Shown here in pieces: positions 11,852-23,465 of a stretch of 64,000 nucleotides of DNA; within the stretch, counting starts at the first letter, position 1, and every line of letters begins with the position of its first letter. The notes under the pieces were generated by a model. It did no database searches, was not told the origin of the DNA, and saw only the letters and a program-made list of their open reading frames with translations. The translations under genes were made by a program, and so were the position numbers. This stretch comes from Clusia tigrina (Eukaryota; Arthropoda; Insecta; Diptera; Clusiidae), in NCBI GenBank assembly GCA_920105625.2, contig OV050031.1, positions 46,064,925 through 46,128,924 on the forward strand. Direction: 5' to 3'.

Positions 11852-12667
11852 CATTCTGTCATTTTCCACTAAGAACAAAAAAACTACATCTTCCCGTAAA
11901 AGCCGAATAGCTGTGTGCAGTGGATATTTTGTTTTATTTTTGAGCATCTTGAATAACAATGGGCCAGACATGTGATCAAAGTCTTGAGACGTCAAATCAT
12001 CCCAGTGCGATGAAATAAGGCCTGAGCAATAGTCCAGCAAACTAGCTGCTCCCACTTCCTCAGCAACGCAATAGAAACGGACACAAGAACGCACTGTCGC
12101 TGACGTAACTAGCGCCCGCTCACATAAACCCAAAAGACCAGGTAATCGAAAGCGGTATGCAGCTTTGAGCAAACCTAAAGCAAGTTTATCATGTTGAAGC
12201 TCTACGACATCTGTATAAATCCATCTTAACAATGCTACACCAATATCTTCCTCAAGGTCGCTCCAATCAAGTTCATGTATATCAGCTAACACCTCTTCAC
12301 TCCACTCTTCCGAACGAGCGTGCAACACAAATTTATGCGCAGGCATAGATTTAGTAACTAATCGTATCGTAAGGTCTGAGTACACAGAACGGCCATATAA
12401 TGACGCCATCGTAATTATCAGTCGAGACACAAAACTGCTGAATTCCCCGCTTGCATCATTATCACCAGTAGCTGCAATAACTTTGCTATATTTTCTTTCC
12501 AAATCTTCATAAGATCGCTGCAATTTCTTATACTCTTCTTTTAACAGTGATAAGTGTTTCTCGAGTTTTTGTATCGAGGATGTAGTATTTGATTCTGCAA
12601 GGAAATAACGATTATATAAATATATAGCGCTAGTATTATTGTTTAACAAACATGACTCACCCATCAT
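11852..12667 (-). CDS. Ankfy1: Ankfy1/Rabankyrin-5-like protein, first two exons (partial)
   Basis: The N-terminal 250 codons are encoded by exon 1 (12667-12661, ATGATGG) and exon 2 (12594-11852). The 66-bp intron has a GTGAGT donor at 12660-12655 and a TTTCCTTGCAG acceptor ending at 12595. Exon 2 ends in phase 0 at another GTGAGT donor (11851-11846). The protein starts with a coiled coil (SIQKLEKHLSLLKEEYKKLQ). A BTB domain follows (SDLTIRL, AHKFVLHARS, LRWIYTD), then ISSHWDDLTSQDF and KTKYPLHTAIRLLREDVVFL, matching the start of Rabankyrin-5, a Rab5 effector in endocytosis and macropinocytosis. The ankyrin repeats and FYVE finger must lie beyond a long intron to the left. Start and splice choice are inferred from consensus sites. 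Confidence 0.88.
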
Positions 12668-13913
12668 AGAAGGTTAATTATTTGTTAGCTTTCTGTGTTT
12701 TAGAAACTTTTTTAAAGACAAATATATTGAACTCATACAAAATTCTTCCGACAAAAACAAATGTAAACAAAATTGTCAAGTAACCAGGGTTGCAACATAT
12801 GGATACCAAAAAAAAAAGAAAAACATTTCAAAACGGAGTTCTTTCGTACTTTGTTAATCAGTTTGAAGCTTATCTAATCTGTTAGATCACCCTACATGTT
12901 TTATCAGCTATAGTGAAGGTGTTGAAAATGTATTATCTGAAAAGCAATACCTATAACAGAGCGAATTGTAGCCTTGGCGATTTTTGTTGATCGAGTATCA
13001 GCTGGCGGAATAACTAAGTAGAACGGGAAGTTTGGATGGAACAATAAAGCATCTATATATATAAGTGAGGAGAGAAAAATAATTGTGGAGACTTTTGAAG
13101 TGAGAATTATGGAGAAAAATTTAAAATAAAGACAAGTCTATAATTTAATTCATTGGAAGTGTGCAATGATATTAAATAATACAATGAAAATCTAGTTTGA
13201 CACTTACTCTGTGAATAAATAAATAGGTTTGGGAAAACCAAAAAAGCGAAGGCGAATAAAAGATAAAGACGTAATGTGAGGTACACATTATCGGAGATGC
13301 TTGACAGTCAAAAAAGCATCAGTTTTGAATGACAGCTCGTAGTGGCCGAACTATCGTTTATGTTCGAGGGTCAAACCGTCAGTCAAGTTGTGAAATTTGA
13401 CAAGTAAGCATGGAAAGTAAGAAAATTGGGTCCGCATTATTAATTATCGCGCTGAAAGGAAAGATGTTAGCGGCAAGATATCTAACAATAATACAATTAA
13501 AATTTGAAATATATTTATATTTAATTAAATTTGTTTATTTTACTTATCTTTTGCAAGCCGGCCGAAATGTGTAGATTTTTTTTAACGGTCTAAAAAGAAT
13601 AATTTTTTAAAAATATTGTTATTATATTCAATAATTCTTCATATGATTTTGTTTCATGTACTCTGGGTTTGTTAGGTTCCAGAGAAAGCGTTGAATTTTA
13701 TAAAATACTACAAATTCGTTTAAAAAATCGTAAACACTCTACAATTATTTCGTTGGAATGACGGCCAAACTCTCAAACAAGCGTAATGTCAGCCAAGTTC
13801 GATAAGTTGTATCTTACTTAACAATTCAGCTGCGGTATCCACAGAGAGAGAAATACTACGTGAATACTGATAAAAAAAATGCGTGTAAATCTAATTAATA
13901 TAGAATTAAGAGA
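12668..13913. other. Upstream region of Ankfy1-like gene, no other gene seen
   Basis: AT-rich sequence; the promoter of the minus-strand gene presumably lies just right of 12667. No coding frame, RNA gene or recognisable element could be supported. Confidence 0.5.
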
Positions 13914-15198
13914 TGTTACCAACACCCCTAACTATGATGCAATGTGTTGGCCGCGGCTAGCTCGCAGCAACGATCGTGGTCCTTAACCCGCCACACTGCA
14001 TCGGGTGGGGCAACACTACAGAAAAAAACTCCAACTCACCATTTTTGTTCCTTTCCGCCGGGCATCCTCTTCCTCGACGACAAGCGAGGAGGAGGCGTCT
14101 ACCGTCTGTATGTTTGTTTTGTTTCTCTCCTTCTTTTCTTCCTTCCACTTGTCCGCTTTACTAGTGAATGCGGCCAGGCTAAAACCTACCAGACGATTCT
14201 GAGGTAGAGATGGCGCTGTCTCAGAATAGTAGGTCAATGATGGAATAGCGGAAGAGGCCGAGGAAATGGAAAAATACGGTTACAAGAGAAAAGGGGGAAA
14301 AAAACATTTAAGGCAGTGGTAGGGAAAAAACGGTCTCTGTGCAGTTTTAAGTGTTTGGGAAGAAAGTTGTTTCCAATTAATTTTGTTGCCGCGCGCGTTC
14401 AAAATTTGTGTGTTTACTGTGGAGATATGTGGATTAATTGTTGATTGTGTGACTGTGCACTGAAGTTAGAAAAAAATAATATAAATTGAATTTGAGTGTT
14501 TTATTAGAACAACGTATTTCAATTAGGCTAGGTGAGAGAAAAATAACCTCATTTGCATTCGTGTACTGAAAATATTCACATTGCCACAAAGTTCGGATTT
14601 CGCTGTTTAGAAACGTGTATAGAAAAAGTCTAGTGCGGATATTCGTTGGTGCAGGTCTGATTTTGTGTGGATAGTCTCTCGTCTCGTCGGTTGTTCCTGT
14701 TATTTGTCCTGATAAAAGTGTGAACGGTTCCAAAAAAATAAAAAAATATTTGAATTCAAGTACAATTTGGCATTGATTAGTGATTGTGCTGAATAGAGTG
14801 ATAACTGCTTGTTTCCGGCCCATCCCATTCGAGAATCGGAGTTGAGTTGTGATACCGGAGGAGGAAGGAGGCTGCCGCCCACCCCCTAGAGATGAGGATA
14901 AAGATAAGTGTATATGGTATTTATTTAAGTTATTAAGTATATATGTATGTTATTTATTTAAGTGTAAGGTAGCATGTTTAGTTATGTGTAAATTTATGTT
15001 TAAAATGTTAGGCGAAGGCGGCAAATATGAGGTGGGCTCGCTTGTCGTCGTGGAGGAGGATCCCCGGCAAAATGTTGAGTTCAAGTTTTTTTTTGTAGTG
15101 TTGTCCCACCCGATGCAGTGTGGCGGGTTAAGGACCACGACCATTGCTGTGAGCTAGCCGCGGCCACTACACTGCATCATTCTAGTGGTGCGGTAACA
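13914..15198 (+). mobile_element. Family-L LTR variant with about 170-bp terminal inverted repeats
   Basis: The unit runs from TGTTACC (13914) to GGTAACA (15198). Its centre and right part match the family-L LTR at 50650-51750 (shared GCGTCTACCGTCTGTATG, ACCAGACGATTCTGAGGTA, CCCGATGCAGTGTGGCGGG). Its first about 170 bp, however, are an inverted copy of its own last about 170 bp, for instance CCTTAACCCGCCACACTGCA on the left against the reverse complement on the right. Normal family-L LTRs start TGTTGCGATCGTT. So this copy has lost its normal left end and gained a foldback end. Confidence 0.7.
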
Positions 15199-15960
15199 CA
15201 TTATACTTTATATACTTAAATAAATAGCATATACTTAATAACTTAAATAAATAACATATACTTAATAACTTAAATAAATAACGTATACTTAATAACTTAA
15301 ATAAATAATATATACTTACAACTATTTATTTTTTTTGTATTTGTGCCTGATGAGGCGGGCGGCAGCTTCCTTTTTCCTTAATCTGCACCCAATTTTGTTG
15401 TACCACTCACAAAATTCTGCCTCTTTAGTCTTTGAATTTGAAATCGTCTCCTCGATATTTTTTTTTGGACTTTTTGATTAATTCCACATTTTATTGCACA
15501 AACATAATTTCACTTTAGTTGCAGGTCTGCAGATTATCTTTTACGAGGCGCACTATATATATTTTTTAAATTTAAGTTTCAAATTAACTTTCATTCTCAT
15601 AATACAACTCCCGCTACCGGACTCATCCGACAAAAAATTCAAACTGCACAGAGACCGTTTTTTTCCTACCACCGTCTTAAATGTCTTTTAGCTTTTCTTT
15701 AAAAAACCGTTCCAATCCTATCTCCTTGGCCTTCTCCGCTATTCCATCCTTGACCGCTTCAGTGGTCAAGTCGGTCAGTCAACTTACTTTTGAATTTTGA
15801 CTAGTCTGAGGCAGCGCCATCTATACCTCAGAATCGTCACTAAGTTTTTTGACTGCCCGCATTCACTAGAAAAGCGGACAAGGAGAAACAAAAAAAAAGG
15901 ACAGAAGCAAAATAAAAAACGAACATACAGACGGTGGCGGCTAAAGGAACGATCGCAACA
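15199..15960 (-). mobile_element. Truncated family-L LTR in inverted orientation
   Basis: On the minus strand the sequence starts TGTTGCGATCGTTC at 15960, the canonical family-L LTR start. It follows the LTR through GAATGCGGGCAG, GATGGCGCTGCCTCAGA and GATGGAATAGCGG down to the GCTGCCGCCCGCC block near 15340. It ends in a tandem repeat against the previous LTR unit. Together the two units form a large imperfect palindrome. Confidence 0.65.
15205..15325. repeat. Tandem repeat of about 28 bp
   Basis: About four units built on CTTAATAACTTAAATAAATA, expanded from the TATTTATTTAAGT segment normally found inside family-L LTRs. Confidence 0.8.
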
Positions 15961-16089
15961 GAGTAGAATTGTAAAAGTATAAGAAATTTAACTATTTAGA
16001 AGTAAGTATAAAGAGTAAGGGAGTTACGGTCTGGGGAGGGGTCTCATCATGGCTGGATGGAGTCACGTACAAACGGAGATAGAAGGTGA

Positions 16090-16235
16090 GTTGCTTTGAA
16101 AACTATTTTTTTCCACCACAATGCAATGTGGCGGGTTAAGAATGGCGACCGCGTGGAAGCTAGTCGTTGTCACCCCATTGCATACGATGACAGGGATGGA
16201 TAGGAATATAGCGCCCAATTTTAAAAAAAGAAAGA
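16090..16235 (+). mobile_element. Family-L LTR 3' end and primer-site remnant
   Basis: CACAATGCAATGTGGCGGG and the following GTTAAGAATGGCGACC correspond to the conserved LTR tail. After a degenerate LTR end comes AGCGCCCAATTTTAA, equivalent to the primer binding site plus first internal bases at 51755-51770 of the better-preserved element. Confidence 0.55.
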
Positions 16236-16600
16236 TAGGGCAAAAGGAATCAAACGGTATTATAGCAGCTCAAATGGTAGGTCGGTAGAGGTCAAAGCGG
16301 GTCTAACCGCTATTAACACTGACAGTCTGGCCCATGAATGTTACAATACCAAAATTGAGAATGTACCGCTTCAGAGTCCAGCAGCAGCAGTGACTTAGAA
16401 ATATAAATAATCCAGTATAACTGCAACTACATTATAGTCAATAGTAGCAAGCATTACAAATTTCAGATCCTGATAAAAAAAAGTTTTAAGTGTGGAAGCA
16501 ACTCACCGTCGAATAAAAATAGACGGCCCTCAGAATTCAGCCAGGAGAGTACATATATAACTATAGCCGATAATAAAGAAAATTTTTTTCCGACTGGCAG
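16236..16600. other. Unassigned non-coding DNA
   Basis: Nothing recognisable; possibly internal sequence of the family-L remnant, without supporting match to the copy at 51751-54032. Confidence 0.3.
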
Positions 16601-17011
16601 TGTGACTCCTCAGAAGGTGAACTTGACTCCAATTGAGGAACGGGTTTACCAGTAGACGCAGGTAAATTTGTCGATAAACACTTCTAGGCGTGCATTTAAG
16701 TTAAAAACTTGCGAAATAAATTATGAAGGCGCAGAACCCATGCTAGCGGTATACCCCGTTATTTCGTCAACTCCTAAATGCAAGCTCCCAAATAACAAAT
16801 CGACAAAGGAAAGTGGTTAGAGATTTTGAAGAGCAAGAAAACATAACATGAGATTTTAAATACGCTTCAAAAAAATGTCAAGTACAAATTGTAAAAAATA
16901 TCAATTAAAGAAAAAAAACATGGTGCATTGATTGAGGAAGCAAACGCAGAAAAAAGTGAGCTGCGACAAAATGAAATTCAAAATGAAATTCAAGCAACGC
17001 TCAACAAATGA
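16600..17011 (+). pseudogene. Myb/SANT-like accessory protein fragment (Harbinger type)
   Basis: The last part, ending at the TGA of 17009-17011, reads HGALIEEANAEKSELRQNE and continues as a charged helix. This is a tail typical of the Myb/SANT-like protein of PIF/Harbinger elements. Upstream frames are interrupted. It faces a Harbinger transposase remnant on the opposite strand (17361-17850), the gene pair expected for one element. Confidence 0.5.
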
Positions 17012-17360
17012 GGTGATCATTATTTTAAGAAAACTTTAATTTATTTTTTGTGATTATTACCTATAAGTAAATGAAGAGGCTTTTTTTATTAATTAGTTTC
17101 AAGTAAATGAATATTTGTCTTTGATTAACTGATTTTAAGAAAATTAGTACTGTTTTTTATTAATTAGTTTTAAGAAAATTAAAAAGTTTTTTTTAAATTA
17201 GTTTTCAGAAAAAAATTTTTTTTTGGTTTATAAAATGAATTGGATACAAAATTGTAGTATTTATTGGAAGGCACGCATTATGCTGTGTCGGATTGTTTAC
17301 GCTTTATCTATGTTCTTTCTCTCTTCAGAAACTTCATCAGGCATGAGTTGTATATTGTTA

Positions 17361-17850
17361 TCACAGAACAAAAATCCATTTCGGTACTTCACTTAAAAAA
17401 GACTGGTTGATATTGTGCAGCGCACAGCACGCGTATACAATTTTTGTGGCATTTTCTGGTGAGTAGTGGAGACCACGGGCAGAAAGCAGACAAAGGAACT
17501 TGCTTTTCAATACACCTATTGTCCTTTCCACAGAGTTTCTGGACTTTTTGTTGGCTTGATCTGAGCCATCAACCATACTGCGAAACGGAGTCATAATATA
17601 GGATCGCCTTAAAATAATGTTTAATAAAATTAATTCGTTTTTTGAACCACATAAGAAAACGTTACCTAAAATCCATGGTCTGCATATTTCGCTCAAGATA
17701 TTGCTTTAATCTGCTCATATTTCGTATTCAAATCATTGCCGTCACACTTCTGGTAACTGCCATCGGCAAAACATCTCAAAGCGGGGCACAACTTAGTGGG
17801 CGGAGAGCAAATTTACGTGAGGACTTTTTAAAAATATCTTGAATCTCGTT
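17361..17850 (-). pseudogene. PIF/Harbinger transposase remnant
   Basis: On the minus strand 17640-17361 encodes a HARBI1-like C-terminus: TPFRSMVDGSDQANKKS, then SVERTIGVLKSKFLCLLSARG, then YACCALHNI. Further upstream (about 17850-17700) a frame reads ALRCFADGSYQKC, equivalent to the conserved ALRFFAxGSYQ start of these transposases. The catalytic D-bearing centre between them is deleted. It differs from the fragment at 2728-3125. Confidence 0.75.
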
Positions 17851-18529
17851 AAGTAAATAAAGAAACGCTTCCTTCCTTATTAACACGAAAATAACTAATA
17901 AACCCGAAAACAATTTGAATTTAAATTTTATATCTATTCTTTCTCCCATATTACTGGTTTAGCGTTTAGCAATCCTAAAGGATTGGACACATCCCTTAAT
18001 CTTCTCCTTAAAGGCCTGTATGCAGCTCTCAAGAAAACGCTCAAGAAAAAAGACCATATGTATTTTGTGCGTGAAAGGTACAGTAGTCAAGAAAATTTGA
18101 CATTTGAACGCCCATAGCCGCATTGATTTTTAATTTTTTTTATTCGTTTATTATTAACCCATTTTCATACACATTCTTACATTACATTCATAGAGTAATT
18201 AGGGCCCTCTGATTCCAAATCCACCATTCAAAAAAAAAATTTACCTCCACCCGTTTTCCCGTTATATCAAAAAATCAATTGTTCAACGAACGTTGGCGCT
18301 TATCCCATACCATAAATCCGATACAATTATGCAATGTAAAATTTTACTGCCAATTGAGTCATCTCTCCCATTTCTATTGTGTTTTCAAAAGGAATAGACG
18401 TGTTTTGTAATATTTTTCAATATATATATAATATTTTTGTTCGTTTTATTCACATAATAAAAAGTGTGTATATATATAAATTTGATGTGTTATTGTTACT
18501 GTTTGTGAATATATATTGGTTATGATTAC
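17851..18529. other. Unassigned AT-rich DNA
   Basis: No gene or diagnostic element end was found in this stretch. Confidence 0.4.
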
Positions 18530-19219
18530 AGAATTGCCAAATGCTACGTTCCATAAAAATAGCAATGAAGGAGATTTCTGCCACTCCACCCTGCCCGAAG
18601 ATGTCAAATATTTAGGGCTACATCTTGATCGACGTCTAACATGGCAGAGGCATATTCTTACGAAGAGAAAACATCTTGGAATCAAGCTTACTTCCTTATA
18701 TTGGCTCTTGGGGTATAAATCCCAGTTATCGCTTGACAATAAACTGCTCGTTTATAACACAATCCTAAAGCCCATATGGACATATGGTATACAGCTATGG
18801 GGCTCAGCGGCAAAAACTAATATATCATTGAGAGGTTCCAATCGGTTCGTCAGGAATGATATAATACGTCACGACCTAAACATCCCTACTGTCGATGAGC
18901 AAATATCAAGATACAGTATTAAATACATGGAACGACTAAGTAAGCATCCTAATATACTAGCTTCAAATCTTCTGGAGAGGACAGGCATAACACGGCTACA
19001 GAAGCGAGCAACACCACTCAATTTATAATAATAATTTTCTAATGGAATAGCTCTGAATGTATGGGAGATTAGCACTGGCTCCTCTTTCTCATGTTGATTT
19101 AAATAACTATTTAAAAAATTACTTTGTGCATTTATTTATGTAGTGGTTTAATATTGTTATTTAATTTGATTATTGCCCCAAGGTGTAGAATGCAAATAAA
19201 ACTGGTGTTAAAAAAAAAA
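18530..19219 (+). mobile_element. 5'-truncated Jockey-clade non-LTR element with poly(A)
   Basis: An open frame to 19026 carries the Jockey RT thumb and C-terminus: EDVKYLGLHLDRRLTWQRHI, NKLLVYNTILKPIWTYGIQL, WGSAAKTNI, and the HDLNIPTVDEQI block. A short 3' UTR and a poly(A) tract (19210-19219) follow. The catalytic RT is absent because of 5' truncation. The poly(A) abuts the family-A LTR at 19220, so the element inserted into that LTR. Confidence 0.85.
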
Positions 19220-19364
19220 GAATTTATAATATTTGCACCCTAAAAATATGTGCTTTCTTAATGAATTTATTGTATAAAGTTAACTACGCCAAATGTGTAG
19301 TATCTATTAGGAGTTGGTGCTGTGAGTCAACTACAAACAGGTAGATTGATTCTAAGTTACAACA
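19220..19364 (-). repeat. Family-A 3' LTR, truncated
   Basis: Starts TGTTGTAACTTAGAATC on the minus strand at 19364, just after a purine tract (AGAGTGGGGGGA). It is cut at 19220 by the poly(A) of the Jockey insertion. Confidence 0.8.
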
Positions 19365-21880
19365 TCCCCCCACTCTTTCTAGAAGAAGTTAGTGCAACTA
19401 ACTTCTAATGAATATCTAAAATATTTTTCTTGCATTGTAAATAATTCTTTAAACTATAATACATTTTTGTAATTTGTTTTTTCTTTAAAATCGCCTTATT
19501 TGGGTTCTATCATTGTTTTTTTCTTTTATTCTTTTCTTTTCTATATTTTTTAAGTTTTGTTACCTTTTGTGGCTTTTTATATTCGTTATTTTATTTCTAT
19601 CTGTTTATTTTTTTTATTTCCCCTTTTTTATATTTTGGTCCTTCATTGACTCTTTTCTCAACGGCGTATAAACAAACAAAATTACAAACTAGTTACAACT
19701 TTAGCTTATGCTACGCTTTTATAAATCGGGTCCTCTACAATTGTTGGTTCTGGTAACGCCCGTCCTGTGAGAGTGAAGTCCCTGGGTAAACTCTGCATAC
19801 CCCTCGCTTCTTTCTGGACCGGTACATACAAAGATGATGCAAGCTTACGCGAGTAGATGCGCTTCTGACGAACTCAAAATAAATATTCGCTTAGTAAGTA
19901 ACTGTGGATATTTTTTAATTCAGGAAAACTTTATGAAGTTAGCCGATATAGCTTGGCTATATAGTACTTGATCTTTTCATGGTTAAAATGATTTTTGCGT
20001 CAGGAGATTATTCTTCGAATCTAAATGAGCGATGGTAGTTGGGGCTGTTATTGTTGTTGTAGCCGTTTCTCGCTAAAATTATGGAGTAACCTCGGATTTT
20101 GGCTAAAACTATCTTTTCCTCTTTAGACAATATACATAGTAACATATGTAACAATGGCAGATACGTTGGATTTTCTATACTGGCAACGTAAATGTTAATA
20201 TTTTTATGCCATTTTGTCAGCTATGCAAATAATAACGAGTATTATCAGCTTCTTACTTGTTAGATAAAGATTCTTGTATTCAGCCGGTACCATCTTCATT
20301 TTCTCATAAGTCTCAAATTGTCATCTCGCACATGGGAAGTTAGGAGCTCTTTCACTCTTTCATATAAAAATGAATTCCCACTAATTTTGTGGTTATTTTC
20401 TTCCAACCAAAAATTATCTCGGGACAGCATCGTTTCATATCTCGTATTTATTCCTTTCCGGCTTATTGATTCCCCTTCTTCTTATTCAGTCAAATTTTTG
20501 TTCGCTGCTCTTGCATTTGATCTAATGGTCTCGTGGATGTTGGTTAACCTCTTACTCTGTCTTCGACGCTGGAGAAAGTCCCTTCCAGGTTAATGCTGCA
20601 TAATGTTGAACCATCCAGATGTCCTTGACTGTTCATCAACGCCTTAATACCTAAAAACAATAGGTTTATACATGTATCGGACTTACCGAGTTTTAATTAT
20701 TCTTAATGGCTATTACAAGTCTTTAATTTTTAATATTTTTCCTCACGTAACCAGTAAATTTCATGTATTATTTAAGTCTATACAGCGCACATCTAATACG
20801 ACTTAACAACCAAACTATAAGTAAGTAATAAAAACTCTTTTCTTTACAAATATTATTAATTATCTATTATATGAATTTTATTCTAAAATTGTTAGCGGCA
20901 TTTGAACTTTAAATCCCTCTCAATAAATATACATTTTACAATAAATTACAAATTCATACATAACAATTATTTACTATTTTGAATTATGTGCCGCCAATCT
21001 AAATTCTAGGCAAAACTAGTTGCCCATCTTACATAAGCGAGTGAAAACTTTTTCCATAGCATGACACAATTTTTCATTGCATCTAATTACTTTATATATT
21101 TCAATTTATTTCTAGCCTGGTATGTATATATTCATAAACAAGTGTATTTTCCTACACCCTGTATCGCTCGTATATGGCTACATACATACATGCACTTTCA
21201 GTGCACTTTCAATTGTTTCTAATTAATTGCTAGAGTTATTACCAAATGTTGTAATGTTAAGCTAAATATATTCTTCTATTTGAACATATACGAACTCGTA
21301 TGTACATACATTTTAATTTCCCACACGCCAATTTCCAAAGCGATAAACACAAAAATCTATGTATATTTACATGTAGCCTGCAGTAGTATGTAAATATCTG
21401 CAAATTCGCAATTACTTATACGTTCATACTCATTTCTCTTAACTAGATTACTTACTTATTTAAATATACGTTCGATCACTCACTCGGTATATTATACACA
21501 TATATACATATACTTACTTCACCAACGGTTCCGTTGCTTGGACCATCAAGCTGGTGCCCGGCGTTAATGTTTACGCATCGTATTTCATTGCATAAACTGT
21601 GGTATGTATGTATGTATACACACTTTACGTTGAGTTTAATATTACTTACCCACGACTGTCTTATGATTTTTTGTTGAATTATTTTCAATGAACCCTTTTT
21701 TACTATTTAATATTTAAAAAATATTTTTCTCTACTGCGCTTCATTCGGCTATAGTGCCTAATGAGCATATTTATATTACGTCAATTTTTACTCGTCCGAG
21801 TTTAATTGGCACACTTCTTCTGACATGGACTTTAGAAATCGGAACTGTGCTACTTGATATACGTACGCGATATCAGTTAG
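19365..21880 (-). other. Long 3' region of family-A element between integrase and 3' LTR
   Basis: About 2.5 kb without an intact gene, yet alignable by eye along its length with 34200-34550, 39762-39981 and 41275-43215 of copy B. A short reading frame ending in stop at 19707 (minus, about 19890-19707) contains YVPVQKEARGMQSLPRDFT. The same peptide with changes is encoded in copy B at 42827-42889. This may be the end of a lost env-like or accessory ORF. Confidence 0.6.
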
Positions 21881-22515
21881 TTTTCGTTGTTCTTCTTGTG
21901 TTACACTGTCAACAAATGTCTTTAATTGTGTGGTCTCGTATGGAACAATTTCTATAAATTATTATGTGGATTCTTATGCTTGCCCTTAATTGTTACGACT
22001 GGTCTAACTGGACTGCAGATCTCTGCTACTAAATATCGACCTATCCAAACAGGTGAGAACTACTTTCTTGCAGCTTTATTCTTCATGAGTGCTTGGTTAC
22101 CCACATGAAAGACTACTGGGTTGAGTACCTTGTTGTAGGCTTCCCTGGCTACTCGTTTAGTACAATCTTGGTTTTCTCTAAGCAACTCATGCGCTCGCTG
22201 TAGCTGATATTTTCGCACTTTATTTTGGTCATCAGCATTGTATACTGGGGCACATTTGCGCTTCAATTTTGCTGGCATGTTGAAATCAACCCTGTAGAGC
22301 AGAGGTCGCCAAACTTTTTTGATCATCGATTTTTCAAAATCTCCATCGACCCCCATAAAAGTAATTAGCAGTTAATTAAAGCAAAATTTTTACGAAAATC
22401 GCACCCCTGGCTCAGATCGACCCCCGCTATGGTTAAATAGATCTCTGGGCATCTATATAGACCACTTTGGCGGACCATGCCGTAAAAGGTTCTAAAGGGA
22501 GTTTGTTTCGTTGAT
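21880..22515 (-). pseudogene. Second family-A integrase C-terminal fragment
   Basis: Minus-strand sequence encodes the same integrase end as 23650-24060: FNMPAKLKRKCAPVYNADD, then KYQLQRAHELLRENQ and the terminal strand-rich domain. It is a separate, more diverged copy lying beside the mariner insertion, and is itself split by a small MITE at 22297-22489. Confidence 0.8.
22297..22489. mobile_element. Small hAT-like MITE inside integrase fragment
   Basis: A block of about 190 bp interrupts the integrase homology between CCCTGTAG and GTTCTAAAGG. Its ends are imperfect inverted repeats (GCAGAGGTCGCCAAAC on the left, TTTGGCGGACCATGC on the right), resembling hAT-type CAGAGGT termini. Flanking 8-mers are only loosely alike. 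Confidence 0.5.
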
Positions 22516-23465
22516 CGAGGTGTAATTAAAAAATAACCGTTATTGTGTGATCAAAAAATAAAGTATTTATTTATTCATCAACAACTAACTTGTCCCCTTC
22601 AAAGTAATTCCCCTCAGATATAATACACTTATGCCAGCGTTTTTTCCAATCCTCGAAACACTTCTGAAACGCTTTTTTTGGTATCGCCAACAGCTCCTGT
22701 TTCGATTTTTCTTTTATCTCCTCAATCGTAGCAAAACGCTTTCCTTTCATCGGTGTCTTCAGTTTTGGAAAGAGGAAAAAGTCAGCGGGAGCCAAGTCCG
22801 GTGAATACGGTGGTTGAGGCATGATAACGGTTTTGTTTTTGGCCAAAAACAGCTCCTGAGCGATGTCCATGCGACGTTGTTTTTGCTCAAAATTTAGCAA
22901 TTTTGGAACAATCTTCGCTGCCGCACGTTTCATGCCTAAAACATCCGTAAAAATTGCTTGGCATGAGCCGAACGATATGCCAACATCATCAGCAACCTCT
23001 CTAATAGTGATTCGACGATTATCCAAAATCATTTTCTTCACTGCGTCAATGTTTTCATCGGTTGTTGACGTGCTCGGGCGACCAGGACGAGCATCGTCAT
23101 TGACATCTTCTCGGCCTTCCTTAAACCGGTTATACCACAATTGAACTTGTGTTCTGCTCATAGTAGACTCGCCAAAGGCCACAGTCAACATTTCAAATGT
23201 TCTTGCGCATTTAATTTCATTTTTTACACAAAACTGAATACAGTTTCTTTGATCCATTTTTTCGAATAGTACAAATTCGAAGAGCACACCAAAGCACGAC
23301 TAACCTTTTTATCTGTCTAAAACAAACTGACAATCCAAAATGGTTGGTATTGCCAACATATATAACAGACATGTGTACCAACATAGCAGAAAAAAAAATG
23401 CAAACATCGAACATACGTAACTCACGAAAAGATGAAAATAACGGTTATTTTTTGATCACACCTCG
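22516..23465 (-). mobile_element. Mariner element 1, internally deleted
   Basis: Terminal inverted repeats are CGAGGTGTAATTAAAAAATA... at 22516-22543 and its near-complement at 23438-23465 (about 28 bp). One transposase frame lies inside. The right flank begins TA, but the left flank is GAT, so no clean TA duplication is present, and the flanking DNA on the two sides is different (see findings). Confidence 0.85.
22571..23257 (-). pseudogene. Mariner transposase with internal deletion
   Basis: The frame starts MDQRNCIQFCVKNEIKCART and has the helix-turn-helix region (MSRTQVQLWYNRFKEGRED, RPGRPSTST, ITIREVADDVGIS). It then jumps from RRMDIAQEL directly to FLAKNKTVIMPQPPYSPDLA. The frame is about 229 residues against about 345 for full mariner transposases. 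The missing block would hold the first two catalytic aspartates; only the third (in SPDLAP) remains, so it cannot catalyse transposition. Despite this the frame is open to its stop. Confidence 0.9.

Noticed and set aside
15205..15325. CRISPR-like array
   Set aside because: Units are contiguous AT-rich tandem repeats without spacers, in a eukaryotic LTR context.
16018..16085. Tc1-like VTVWGGVSS peptide
   Set aside because: Only about 20 residues and no second motif nearby; chance cannot be excluded.
20318..20593. 91-residue plus-strand frame in the family-A 3' region
   Set aside because: Antisense to the element, not conserved at the matching place in copy B.
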